The notes under the pieces are model-generated. The model worked only from the letters and a program-made list of their open reading frames with translations, was not told the DNA's origin and did not search any database. Source: an uncultured Flavobacteriales bacterium (GTDB taxonomy: Bacteria; Bacteroidota; Bacteroidia; Flavobacteriales_D; Crocinitomicaceae). From it: a stretch of 12,964 nucleotides of DNA. Positions 1 to 6,792 of this stretch are shown here, one piece after another. The stretch spans positions 1 to 12,964 of the forward strand of contig CAIRMS010000094.1 in the NCBI GenBank assembly GCA_903879765.1. Direction: 5' to 3'. Position 1 is the first letter of the stretch; every line of letters begins with the position of its first letter. Made by a program: the position numbers and the translations under genes.

Positions 1-285
1 ATCGACTCTCCATTCTTTTTTGTTCCAAGTTGTCGTCGCATCAAAAAGCATTTGTCCGTCGTGCATGTAAATGGTCGCGTAATTCACTTGTGGATTGTAA
101 TTGGATGGCAACCAAATCAACACGTTCCTGTTCGTTGTGTCCTTAAATGGGAATTGATAACTATCCAACGTTCCCATGGAAACTTTTTGATCAACCTTCA
201 CCAAAGAAACAACACGCTCTTTTTGAGCACTAATCGACGCTACTTGCAGGAGAAAAACGATAATTAATTGGATAAAAGGCTTCAT
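1..285 (-). CDS. Secreted alpha/beta-hydrolase esterase, N-terminal part (cut by window edge)
   Basis: The minus-strand frame opens at an ATG at 283-285 and stays open for 95 codons to the left edge, so only the N-terminus is present. Residues 1-20 form a signal peptide: a short basic start, a hydrophobic core and an Ser-Ala end before Gln21, with no lipobox Cys. The protein is therefore probably exported to the periplasm or beyond. Residues about 55-95 contain RNVLIWLPSNY followed by YMHDGQMLFD and a Trp-rich stretch ending EWRVD. This is the typical opening of the esterase D / enterochelin-esterase-like family (PF00756), where the HDGQxLFD segment precedes the catalytic domain. The Ser-His-Asp triad would lie beyond the window, so activity and substrate cannot be judged. 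The gene is divergent from ccsBA. Family assignment is good; exact function is unknown. Confidence 0.8.
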   Translation of the reverse strand, partial: MKPFIQLIIVFLLQVASISAQKERVVSLVKVDQKVSMGTLDSYQFPFKDTTNRNVLIWLPSNYNPQVNYATIYMHDGQMLFDATTTWNKKEWRVD

Positions 286-311
286 TTTATTCGAATGATG
301 AATTAATTTCA

Positions 312-342
312 CAAGAATACTTCTTTCCTATCAAGAATCAAA
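312..342 (-). promoter_or_regulatory. Candidate Bacteroidota promoter for the esterase gene
   Basis: Read on the minus strand, a TTTG (342-339) is followed after 19 bases by TATTCTTG (319-312). This fits the Bacteroidota sigma-A pattern TTTG-N19-TAnnTTTG with one mismatch in the -7 element. The predicted transcript would start roughly 20 bases before the esterase ATG. It is a pattern match only. Confidence 0.4.
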
Positions 343-353
343 CGCACAAGTCG

Positions 354-361
354 TATTTTTG
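354..361 (+). promoter_or_regulatory. Candidate -7 promoter element for ccsBA
   Basis: TATTTTTG at 354-361 matches the Bacteroidota -7 consensus TAnnTTTG exactly, 16 bases before the ATG at 378. No convincing -33 TTG was found at the expected distance. The implied 5' leader would be only about 10 bases, which is common in this phylum. Confidence 0.45.
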
Positions 362-377
362 CACTAAATTTTTGCAT

Positions 378-3300
378 ATGCTGAATAAACTGCTTGCTTC
401 CCTTTTTTCGATGCGCTTGATGACCGTTGGATTATTACTTTTTCTAGTTGGAATCGGTGCCGCAACATTCATTGAATCTATCTATGGCATTCAAAGTGCA
501 AAAATCATCATTTACAATGCTACTTGGTTTGAAATCCTCCTTGTATACCTATCTCTGAATTTAATCTCTAACATCTTTAAATACAAGATGTTTCAGCGCG
601 AAAAAATTGCGACATTGTTGTTTCACTTGTCCTTTTTAGTGATCATTTTTGGTGCGGCCATCACCCGTTACGTGAGTTTCGAAGGACAAATGGTTATCAA
701 AGAGGGTACATCCTCTGATTTCATCTACACGGCTGTACCTCATGTACTTGTGCACATGCAAGATTTAGCAACTGGCAAAACAAAAACGGAGGCTCACACA
801 TGTTATTTATCAGAAATTACGGATAATGATTTCACCTATTCAACAGAATTTCAAAACAAAACCATTGATGTCAGCTACGTGAATTTTCAATCGAAGATGA
901 TTGATTCATTAGTCGTTCGTCCAGCGTTTAAAGAAACATCATTAGAGTTAATCACAGATGGAATGACCTCTAATTATCTTGCGGAAAATGACTTTTTCAT
1001 GGTGGGAATGGTTCCACTATCTTTTGGTCCTGAACCAAAATCACCAGGAATGCAGGTTCGTAAAAAAGGAGACAGTTTACAAATCAAAACGGCTGTTCCA
1101 TTGACTTACTTACCGATGTCAGAAATGAGAAAAGCGCGTGAAAGTGGCGCAAATGTTCCTGACTCGATGTTTACGAACGTGCCGTTAAATACATGGGTTG
1201 AATTCAAAACAACGACGTTATACCATTGCGGTGATAAACAATTTGTCTTCAAACGTGCATTGAATCACGCGAAAAAAGTGCTCATGCCATCTGGTAAGAA
1301 AAATGTGGGTTCAGACTATTTAACTGTTCGTGTGAGCGATGGAAAAGCAAGTAAAGTCATTCAAATTGAAGGTGGAATCGGTGCTATTCCAACACCGGTA
1401 CGTTTTGCCATGAACAACGTCATGTATCAATTGGAATATGGCTCTATCCGCAAGCCCATTCCCTTTCAAGTATTTTGCAAGGACTTCAAGTTGGATAAAT
1501 ACCCAGGAAGCGAGTCGCCTTCATCCTTCTCGAGTGATTTAACCCTCATCGATGCGAAAAGAAAGGTTAAAATGGATCAACACGTTTTCATGAATAATGT
1601 CATGGATTACGATGGTTATCGATTCTTCCAATCAGGATATGACCTCGACAATCCATCTACGGCACAGAACGAAGAAGGAACAATATTAAGTGTGAACCAC
1701 GATTGGTGGGGAACAAACATTACGTATTTCGGATACCTCCTGATGAGTATCGGCATGCTGATGTCCTTGTTTGCACCCGTTGGACGTTTCCGAGAATTAA
1801 ATGATAAAATGAAGAAGTTGAAAGCAAAACGCGCAAGCTTAAACGCATTAAGCTTAATGATTGGACTTCTTTTATTTCAAACGGTTTCATACGCACAAGA
1901 TCATGCGCATGGAGCAAATCCAGCCGCGAAAATATTCAGAGTCATGTCCGAAGAACATTCGGAAAAACTTGCTTCGCTTTTGGTACAGGACTACGAAGGA
2001 CGTATCGCTCCAATGCATACCTTATGTGATCAATTGCTTCGTAAAATCAATCGTTCCAATCACTATAAAGAATACAACGCGGTGCAAACGATCATGAGTA
2101 TTCAGATGTATCCTCAATACTGGATCAATCAAAAAATTGTTCAAGTACCTAGTAATTTACGTGCACCATTGAAGTTAGGTGAATATGCAAGTGTCATGGA
2201 CCTTGTGGATGAAAAAACACAACAATTCAAATGGTTAAAGGAATATAAAATTGCGCATCAACGCTTGGAATCGCAACGAAATGAATTCGACAAAAAACTC
2301 ATTAAATTAAATGAAAAATTCGGAGTAATTCAGGGTGTCATCATGTGGAAATACTTACGTGTTGTCCCTAAAAAAGGCGATGCGAATCATACTTGGTATA
2401 TTCCATTTCAAGTCGATACAGCGGCTTCATTACAAGTTTTGAGCTACATTTCACTTTTGGATGAAGGAGCGAAAAAACACAATTTTAGTAAAGCCGAAAG
2501 TGTCCTCAAAAAAGTAAAAGCACACCAACGAAAAGTAAGTTCGGATGTCGTACCAACGGAATCTGCCGTGAGCATTGAAATTTCTTACAATAAAATGGAG
2601 ATCTTCAAACACTCCTACCAACTGTTATTATCACTTGGATTCTTGCTCTTGATTGTTTCCTTTATTGGGATTTTTAAATCGGCAACATCGCGTTTTTCGA
2701 AAATTCAAAAATGGAGCAATCGCATCATTATTGGTTTATTGATTGTGACATTCCTCTACCTTGCCGCAGGACTTGGAATGCGTTGGGTGATTTCTGGCCA
2801 CGCTCCTTGGAGTAATGGATATGAAGCAGTGGTTTTCATCGCTTGGGTAACCATGATTGCTGGATTTAGCTTCACACGAAAAAACATTGTCATCCTCGCT
2901 GGAACAGCCATTCTTGCTTCTTTAATGATCTTTGTGACGGAATTAAGTCTTTTCGATCCTGAAATCACTCCATTGGTGCCTGTATTGAAATCCTATTGGT
3001 TAAAAATTCACGTAGCAATCATTACTGGAAGTTATGGCTTCCTTGGATTAGCAGCAATTTTAGGATTACTGAACTTGATTCTTTATGTCGTGCGTAATGA
3101 GAAAAACAAAGAAATTGTCACCATCAATATCAATGAATTAACGTATGTTTCTGAGATGACCATGACCATTGGACTCTTCATGTTGACTATTGGAACTTTC
3201 CTTGGCGGAATTTGGGCCAATGAATCTTGGGGACGTTATTGGGGCTGGGATCCAAAGGAAACATGGGCATTAGTTTCAGTACTCGTATATGCAGTTATTC

Positions 3301-3566
3301 TTCACTTGCGTTTCATTCCGAAATTAAACGGGAAATTCTTATTCAATGTCTTGTCCTTCTGGGGATATTCAGCCATCTTATTTACCTTCTTCGGAGTTAA
3401 CTTCATGTTGGTCGGACTGCATTCTTACGCAAATGGAGAGGGAATAGGTAGGTTTCCCTTGTGGTTGGTTTTAACCATATTTTTCTTTTTGATTTTTACA
3501 GCATTTGCTGCGTTCAGAAACAATTCATTTGAAGAAGATTCTAAAAAAGATTTACTTTCCGAATGA
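378..3566 (+). CDS. ccsBA: Fused cytochrome c biogenesis protein ResB-CcsA (CcsBA)
   Basis: This is a system II cytochrome c synthase that moves heme across the inner membrane and attaches it to apocytochrome c on the outer face. The 1062-residue protein begins with three ResB-type membrane helices (about 15-34, 48-68, 77-98), with His83 in the FHL segment. A long periplasmic ResB domain follows, then a helix at about 446-466. Another hydrophobic segment at about 489-509 leads into a second soluble domain up to about 745. The C-terminal third is the polytopic CcsA part with the tryptophan-rich heme site WGRYWGWDPKE at 951-961. By spacing to characterised CcsA/CcsBA proteins, His878, His976 and His1015 are the likely heme-ligand histidines (inference). 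The frame could open six bases earlier at a TTG, but the ATG at 378 is preferred because it lies behind a -7 element and begins MLNKLL. The stop overlaps the next gene by ATGA. Single-chain fusions of this size are usual in Bacteroidota. Confidence 0.95.
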   Translation: MLNKLLASLFSMRLMTVGLLLFLVGIGAATFIESIYGIQSAKIIIYNATWFEILLVYLSLNLISNIFKYKMFQREKIATLLFHLSFLVIIFGAAITRYVSFEGQMVIKEGTSSDFIYTAVPHVLVHMQDLATGKTKTEAHTCYLSEITDNDFTYSTEFQNKTIDVSYVNFQSKMIDSLVVRPAFKETSLELITDGMTSNYLAENDFFMVGMVPLSFGPEPKSPGMQVRKKGDSLQIKTAVPLTYLPMSEMRKARESGANVPDSMFTNVPLNTWVEFKTTTLYHCGDKQFVFKRALNHAKKVLMPSGKKNVGSDYLTVRVSDGKASKVIQIEGGIGAIPTPVRFAMNNVMYQLEYGSIRKPIPFQVFCKDFKLDKYPGSESPSSFSSDLTLIDAKRKVKMDQHVFMNNVMDYDGYRFFQSGYDLDNPSTAQNEEGTILSVNHDWWGTNITYFGYLLMSIGMLMSLFAPVGRFRELNDKMKKLKAKRASLNALSLMIGLLLFQTVSYAQDHAHGANPAAKIFRVMSEEHSEKLASLLVQDYEGRIAPMHTLCDQLLRKINRSNHYKEYNAVQTIMSIQMYPQYWINQKIVQVPSNLRAPLKLGEYASVMDLVDEKTQQFKWLKEYKIAHQRLESQRNEFDKKLIKLNEKFGVIQGVIMWKYLRVVPKKGDANHTWYIPFQVDTAASLQVLSYISLLDEGAKKHNFSKAESVLKKVKAHQRKVSSDVVPTESAVSIEISYNKMEIFKHSYQLLLSLGFLLLIVSFIGIFKSATSRFSKIQKWSNRIIIGLLIVTFLYLAAGLGMRWVISGHAPWSNGYEAVVFIAWVTMIAGFSFTRKNIVILAGTAILASLMIFVTELSLFDPEITPLVPVLKSYWLKIHVAIITGSYGFLGLAAILGLLNLILYVVRNEKNKEIVTININELTYVSEMTMTIGLFMLTIGTFLGGIWANESWGRYWGWDPKETWALVSVLVYAVILHLRFIPKLNGKFLFNVLSFWGYSAILFTFFGVNFMLVGLHSYANGEGIGRFPLWLVLTIFFFLIFTAFAAFRNNSFEEDSKKDLLSE

Positions 3567-4246
3567 TTTCAGAGCGCATACTTCACGAGGATAATCATGT
3601 GATTGTCATCAATAAAATGGCATCCGAGATTGTTCAAGGAGATAAGACGGGGGATCAAACAATGCCCGATGAAATCAAAGTGTATTTGAAAGAAAAATAC
3701 CAAAAACCAGGAAATGTTTTTTGTGGTGTGGTTCATCGCTTGGATCGTCCAACAAGTGGAGCATTGGTTTTTGCACGCACAAGCAAAGCCTTGGAACGCT
3801 TAAATGCACAATTCAGGGACAAAGAAACCAATAAAATCTATTGGGCGATTGTGGAAACGGCACCTGAAAAAACAAATGGACGTCTCGTTCATCACTTAAA
3901 AAAGAATGAAGCTCAAAATAAAAGTTATCCTGTAAATTCAAGTGTAACAGGTTCAAAAGAAGCGATACTATCCTACCGCATGTTGGCATCCGGTGATCGT
4001 TACCATTTATTGGAAATCACTTTAGAGACCGGGCGTCATCATCAAATTCGCGTTCAATTAAGTTCCATCGGCTGCATCATAAAAGGCGATGTGAAATATG
4101 GAGCCAAACGTTCCAATCCGGATGGATCTATCTGTTTGCACGCACGCTACTTGAAATTCACTCATCCAACTTCCAAGGAAGAAATTTCCGTTGTAGCTCC
4201 CGTTCCTTCGGATCGATTGTGGCAAGAAATTACGAAAGGTTTGTAA
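3563..4246 (+). CDS. RluA-family RNA pseudouridine synthase
   Basis: This enzyme isomerises specific uridines to pseudouridine in rRNA or tRNA. The 227-residue protein carries the family signature HRLDRPTSG at 58-66, with Asp61 as the catalytic aspartate. It also has the C-terminal motif GRHHQIRVQLSSIG that shapes the active site. There is no N-terminal S4 domain, so it resembles the short RluA/TruC-like members rather than RluC/RluD. The target nucleotide cannot be told from sequence. Its ATG overlaps the ccsBA stop (ATGA), suggesting translational coupling and one transcript. Its 3' end overlaps the convergent acr3 gene by 17 bases. The family is sure; the subfamily is not. Confidence 0.92.
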   Translation: MISERILHEDNHVIVINKMASEIVQGDKTGDQTMPDEIKVYLKEKYQKPGNVFCGVVHRLDRPTSGALVFARTSKALERLNAQFRDKETNKIYWAIVETAPEKTNGRLVHHLKKNEAQNKSYPVNSSVTGSKEAILSYRMLASGDRYHLLEITLETGRHHQIRVQLSSIGCIIKGDVKYGAKRSNPDGSICLHARYLKFTHPTSKEEISVVAPVPSDRLWQEITKGL

Positions 4247-5285
4247 ACCACTTCTTGCGCCAAAATTGCGCTAATTTCACCAAAATAATCAAGGCTGGCA
4301 CTTCGACCAATGGACCAACAACTCCTGCAAATGCTTCACCGGAATGAAGTCCAAACACGCCAATGGAAACGGCAATTGCCAACTCGAAATTATTTCCAGA
4401 TGCCGTAAATGACAGTGCTGCTGTATCCGCGTAACTAGCTCCCATCCATCGTGCGGTCAAAAACATAAGAACAAACATAACGGCGAAGTAAATGACAAGT
4501 GGAATGGCGATAGTCAACACATCCAGCGGAATAGACAACATCATTTTTCCTTTTAAACTGAACATCACAATGATGGTGAACAACAAAGAAATTAAAGTAA
4601 TTGGCGAAACGAAAGGAATAAACCGATTCGTAAACCACTCCTCCCCTTTTTGTTGGATGAGTAATGATCTACTTAGAACCGCAAGGACAAAAGGAATCCC
4701 CAAATAAACGCCAACAGTTTGGGCAATTTCGAGCATCGAGATGTTTAAATGTAGTCCTTTGACACCAAAGTAGGGCAATACAATTTCCAAATAAAAATAC
4801 GCGTAGGATGAGAAGAAAAATACTTGAAGCAAGCTATTGATTCCAACCAATCCCGCAACTAGTTCGCGATTTCCATCCGCCAATTCATTCCAAACAATGA
4901 CCATTGCGATACAAGGTGCCAGTCCAATGATAATCAGTCCAGTCATGTATTCTGGATAATCCTTCAAGAAAAGTACAGCTAATAAAAACATCAGAAATGG
5001 ACCAACAATCCATGTGATGAAAAAGGACACCAACAATAACTTTGGTTTTGAAAGAATGCGAGGTATTTTAGAAAACTGCACCTTCGTTAAAGGTGGATAC
5101 ATCATCAAGATGAGTCCAATTGCTAGTGGAATATTCGTCGTTCCATAAGACAATGCATCCAATTTTTGATCCATATCTGGAACAATGTTTCCGATTAAAA
5201 CCCCAACAAGCATGGCAAGGAAAATCCACAATGTGAGGTAGCGATCTAGAAATGAAAGACGTTTAACAGGCGTTTGGGTCGACAT
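4230..5285 (-). CDS. acr3: Acr3-type arsenite efflux permease
   Basis: This integral inner-membrane carrier exports arsenite, Sb(III) in some members, using the proton-motive force. The 351 residues contain about ten hydrophobic segments, the usual number and length for Acr3. The diagnostic segment GLAPCIAMVIVWNELADG places the conserved thiol at Cys125. GNNFELAIA near 297-305 places the conserved acid at Glu301, 176 residues later. That spacing matches the essential Cys129/Glu305 pair reported for a characterised Acr3 (family knowledge from memory). The gene starts only 3 bases after the arsenate reductase stop and is last in the arsR operon. Its end runs 17 bases into the convergent pseudouridine synthase gene, and no stem-loop terminator was seen there. 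No ArsA ATPase is encoded nearby, so it probably works alone. Confidence 0.95.
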   Translation of the reverse strand: MSTQTPVKRLSFLDRYLTLWIFLAMLVGVLIGNIVPDMDQKLDALSYGTTNIPLAIGLILMMYPPLTKVQFSKIPRILSKPKLLLVSFFITWIVGPFLMFLLAVLFLKDYPEYMTGLIIIGLAPCIAMVIVWNELADGNRELVAGLVGINSLLQVFFFSSYAYFYLEIVLPYFGVKGLHLNISMLEIAQTVGVYLGIPFVLAVLSRSLLIQQKGEEWFTNRFIPFVSPITLISLLFTIIVMFSLKGKMMLSIPLDVLTIAIPLVIYFAVMFVLMFLTARWMGASYADTAALSFTASGNNFELAIAVSIGVFGLHSGEAFAGVVGPLVEVPALIILVKLAQFWRKKWFTNLS

Positions 5286-5288
5286 GGT

Positions 5289-5903
5289 TTATTTGTTTAG
5301 TTGTGAAAAAACATAAAAGATTTCAGTGGCCATTTGATGCACACGCGTCAAGTACATTTCCGTTTCTTGAGTTGTGCCGTCGAATGCTTTTGGATCCTCA
5401 AAAGGAAGTCCGATTCGGAAATCCGCTCCTGCGACGAAGGGACAATTTTGCTCTGCATGCGTGCACGTCATGATGGCAGCAAAATTCTCTTTTGGATTCA
5501 CTTTGTCCTCGATGAGTTTTGAAAAAGCATCCACTGATCGCGCAGCATTCAGTTGAACGACATAATGAGGGTTTTCACTCGTTTCAGTTGTCTCTATGTC
5601 CATTCCTATGGAACGTAGCGCTGAAATCGCATTTGGATGGAAGGCAGTGACTTCTGTTCCAGCAGAGAATGTGCGAATGGATGGAATCTGATAATATTCG
5701 GCTGCTAGCGCACATAAAATTTGTCCGAAATGACTTCTTCTAGAATTGTGTGTACAGATGAACATCAATAAGGACTCCTTGTCTACGTTTTGATTTCCTT
5801 GGATATAGGAAGTTAACTTGTTGAGTAGTAATTTTCGATCCGCAGGAATCTCATCAAAACGTTGAATAATTTGCTGAGAAAATTGGCTTAATCTTTCATT
5901 CAT
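5289..5903 (-). CDS. arsC: Thioredoxin-type arsenate reductase (LMW-PTP fold)
   Basis: This protein reduces arsenate to arsenite, the form that Acr3 exports. The 204 residues carry the phosphatase P-loop C50-THNSR-R56 followed by Ser57, a CX5R loop in the low-molecular-weight phosphatase fold. A second thiol pair, Cys147 and Cys154, lies in TCTHAEQNCP. The seven-residue spacing equals that of Cys82/Cys89 in Staphylococcus aureus pI258 ArsC, so a three-cysteine relay ending in a thioredoxin-reducible disulfide is likely. LPFEDP near 166-171 supplies the probable acid-loop Asp. An N-terminal helical extension of about 40 residues makes it longer than the usual 131-residue ArsC. The start at 5903 (MNERLSQF) is chosen because it follows the upstream gene by 10 bases behind a purine-rich AAGGAAAAGG. 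A longer open frame to 6122 overlaps the upstream gene and is basic and unlike the family. Databases often call such proteins protein-tyrosine-phosphatase, but the Cys triad argues for arsenate. Confidence 0.9.
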   Translation of the reverse strand: MNERLSQFSQQIIQRFDEIPADRKLLLNKLTSYIQGNQNVDKESLLMFICTHNSRRSHFGQILCALAAEYYQIPSIRTFSAGTEVTAFHPNAISALRSIGMDIETTETSENPHYVVQLNAARSVDAFSKLIEDKVNPKENFAAIMTCTHAEQNCPFVAGADFRIGLPFEDPKAFDGTTQETEMYLTRVHQMATEIFYVFSQLNK

Positions 5904-5913
5904 ACCTTTTCCT

Positions 5914-6387
5914 TTAACAACAACCTCCTCCAGGTGTGCACGTCGCTTTTGTCGATGGAGACAATTCCAATAAACTAATCTTCTGTTTCGCGGTTGGAAT
6001 TCCACACTTATCTTCAGCCAAACATGCCGTGCTTGTCGAAAGCAATTCGAAAGAAGTTCCATTCCACGCCAATTGATATTTGCCAATGGTAGCACCTTGG
6101 TATTCAACCTCGATCTCCTCATCTGGCAAGTTCAACGTTCGCTCGGACAATTCGATAATTTTCATCAATTTTTCCGCTTGCAGTCGATGGTCAAAATCTT
6201 CTGCTTCCCATAATTGAAAACCAATGCGATCTTCTAAACGTGTTGTTCCTCCGCAATCAATAAAACGTTTTTGGACATGTCCGACTTCCGTAACATGAAA
6301 ATGTGCTGGAACAGTTGATCCATCTGGTAATTGAAATGACACCGTTGTCATTCCTGTCAAATTTGATTTAAATTCACTTAATTTCAT
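5914..6387 (-). CDS. DUF6428-type Cys-rich protein of the ars operon, function unknown
   Basis: This 157-residue soluble protein has no signal peptide or membrane segment. I recognise it from memory as the DUF6428 type often found inside Bacteroidota arsenic operons; no biochemical role is known to me. Visible features are an N-terminal segment VPAHFHVTEVG with His29, His31 and His37, then FIDCGGT with Cys45. A second pair is Cys122 and Cys128 (ACLAEDKCG), and the tail CTPGGGCC holds Cys150, Cys156 and Cys157. Six cysteines, three clustered at the extreme C-terminus, suggest binding of a soft metal(loid) such as As(III), possibly as a carrier or buffer (inference). It lies 12 bases after arsR and 10 before the reductase, so it is co-transcribed with both. 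The intergenic run before its ATG contains eight A residues. A direct catalytic role is the main alternative. Confidence 0.85.
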   Translation of the reverse strand: MKLSEFKSNLTGMTTVSFQLPDGSTVPAHFHVTEVGHVQKRFIDCGGTTRLEDRIGFQLWEAEDFDHRLQAEKLMKIIELSERTLNLPDEEIEVEYQGATIGKYQLAWNGTSFELLSTSTACLAEDKCGIPTAKQKISLLELSPSTKATCTPGGGCC

Positions 6388-6399
6388 TGCTTCTTTTTT

Positions 6400-6723
6400 T
6401 TAACAACATGTTGGATTCTGATCGTATTTTAGGGACGCTAAAAAAGCATCTAATTCACTGATTTTCTCAAGATTCAAGCAATAACAAATACTCGTGCCTG
6501 AAACACTTCCTTGAATAATCCCGGCATTTTTTAATTCCTTTAAATGCTGCGAAATGGTGGGTTGAGCCAATGGAAGTTCCTTCACTAAATCCGTACAAAT
6601 GCATTTTTCCTGCGTTCGCAAAAATTGAATGATGGCTATCCTTGCTGGATGCCCAAAGGCTTTAAATAAGGAGGATAAATCATTGATTTCTTCACTAAAC
6701 ACTTCGCTTTTCGTCGTTCCCAT
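6400..6723 (-). CDS. arsR: ArsR-family metalloregulatory repressor
   Basis: This small dimeric winged-helix repressor holds the ars operon off until arsenite binds. The 107 residues show the ArsR/SmtB core: FKAFGHPARIAIIQFL (20-35), then the sensing segment KCICTDLV with Cys41 and Cys43, like the CxC arsenic site of E. coli ArsR. The recognition helix is in LAQPTISQHLKEL (52-64). A second pair, Cys80 and Cys82 (SICYC), and a terminal Cys106-Cys107 are extra candidate ligands. The ATG at 6723 sits directly downstream of a -7 element and a long palindrome, which fits autoregulation. It is the first gene of the operon arsR, DUF6428-type, arsC, acr3. The metal is inferred from the neighbours. Confidence 0.95.
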   Translation of the reverse strand: MGTTKSEVFSEEINDLSSLFKAFGHPARIAIIQFLRTQEKCICTDLVKELPLAQPTISQHLKELKNAGIIQGSVSGTSICYCLNLEKISELDAFLASLKYDQNPTCC

Positions 6724-6731
6724 GGCTTACA

Positions 6732-6759
6732 ATATCGCTATATTGCAATATTACGATAT
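6732..6759. promoter_or_regulatory. Palindromic ArsR operator
   Basis: Outer arms ATATCG (6732-6737) and CGATAT (6754-6759) share one symmetry axis with the perfect 12-bp palindrome ATATTGCAATAT (6740-6751). Together 24 of 28 bases are symmetric. The site lies between the arsR start and its -7 element, where a bound repressor would block transcription. Binding by ArsR is inferred from position and symmetry. Confidence 0.75.
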
Positions 6760-6764
6760 ACTTA

Positions 6765-6772
6765 CAAATGTA
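6765..6772 (-). promoter_or_regulatory. Candidate -7 promoter element of the ars operon
   Basis: On the minus strand 6772-6765 reads TACATTTG, an exact TAnnTTTG match. The predicted start site falls at the upstream edge of the 6732-6759 palindrome, about 35 bases before the arsR ATG. No clear -33 TTG was found, as might be expected for a regulated promoter. Confidence 0.5.
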
Positions 6773-6792
6773 GCAAAGAATTTATCTAAAAA

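Noticed and set aside
52..267. 71-residue plus-strand open frame
   Set aside because: It is the shadow of the minus-strand esterase, whose signal peptide and HDGQ motif are clear.
1833..1856. Repeated AAGCTTAA pair inside ccsBA
   Set aside because: It is a short local repeat encoding similar Ser-Leu residues in coding sequence; no reason to see function.
4435..4707. Short open frames on both strands (67 and 71 residues)
   Set aside because: Both lie inside acr3 in other frames and show no domain features.
5904..6122. N-terminal extension of the arsenate reductase frame (73 extra residues beginning MRRSRLN)
   Set aside because: It lies wholly over the DUF6428-type gene in another frame, is Arg-rich and unlike the family; the ATG at 5903 fits the spacing and the family start.
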